This document shows positions 5,657 to 5,781 of a stretch of 5,781 nt of DNA, one piece after another. Source of the stretch: an uncultured Anaerolineaceae bacterium. GTDB taxonomy: Bacteria; Chloroflexota; Anaerolineae; Anaerolineales; Anaerolineaceae. The notes under the pieces are model-generated. The model made no database searches, was not told the origin of the DNA, and worked only from the letters and a program-made list of their open reading frames with translations. The stretch spans positions 1 through 5,781 of the forward strand of contig CALAEB010000290.1 of the NCBI GenBank assembly GCA_937890875.1, written 5' to 3'. The translations under genes were made by a program, and so were the position numbers. Positions within the stretch are counted from its first letter, which is position 1, and every line of letters begins with the position of its first letter.

Positions 5657-5781
5657 TTTTTGAGGATATGGATCGGGCTGGCACCTGCGGCAGGATGCTG
5701 AACGAGGTTTTCTTCTCGCCGGTTGCGGGCTGCGCCTTCCCGGTTTTTTGTGCGCAGATCGGAAGCGATTCACTGTTTTAC
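5641..5781 (+). CDS. Start of an unidentified gene, cut by the window edge
   Basis: The frame from the ATG at 5641 stays open for all 47 codons to the end of the window and overlaps the preceding gene by 16 bases, with a good ribosome binding site (5630-5634). The visible part begins 'MPAQVIFEDMDRAGTCGRM' and has a rather hydrophobic stretch at residues 24-40, with cysteines at 16, 31 and 37. I do not recognise the family. In two-radical-SAM cassettes such as SynChlorMet the PqqD-like gene can neighbour an HprK-related gene (ScmC), so that is one possibility, but nothing in these residues shows a kinase motif. Confidence 0.6.
   Translation, partial: MPAQVIFEDMDRAGTCGRMLNEVFFSPVAGCAFPVFCAQIGSDSLFY

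Overview
The window appears to come from a bacterium of moderate GC content. Sampled coding lines run at roughly 48-65% GC, while the first 420 bases are about 39% GC by hand count. No rRNA, tRNA, CRISPR array, insertion sequence or other mobile element was seen. The formylglycine-generating-enzyme-like (FGE-like/SUMF1) domains carry a 'C-x5-C-S-D-P' segment after 'EVSNxQY'. I associate that style from memory with Anaerolineae (Chloroflexota) and some delta-proteobacterial SUMF1-like proteins. The taxonomic guess is weak.

Layout: bases 1-425 are an AT-rich non-coding leader with a candidate promoter, several short direct repeats, a hairpin and a 32-codon upstream reading frame. From 426 onward everything lies on the + strand as one tightly packed run of six genes. 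First is a 718-residue membrane protein made of an N-terminal DUF805 domain and two FGE-like domains. A 3-base gap leads to a radical SAM/SPASM enzyme of 458 residues. An ATGA overlap leads to a 91-residue PqqD-like protein. An 8-base overlap leads to a second, cysteine-rich radical SAM enzyme of 322 residues. A 10-base overlap leads to a 156-residue protein ending in another PqqD-like domain. A 16-base overlap leads to an unidentified gene cut off by the window edge.

How they may work together: a radical SAM/SPASM enzyme next to a PqqD-like RiPP recognition element (RRE) is the usual hallmark of peptide modification, where the RRE binds a leader peptide and the radical SAM enzyme modifies the core. 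Here that pair occurs twice in a row, in the manner of two-radical-SAM cassettes such as SynChlorMet or GeoRSP (recalled, not searched). No precursor peptide is visible. The FGE-like protein lacks both catalytic cysteines of true FGE in each of its two domains. It is therefore more likely a binding, structural or substrate protein than an oxidase, and its place at the head of the operon is the most unusual aspect of the window.
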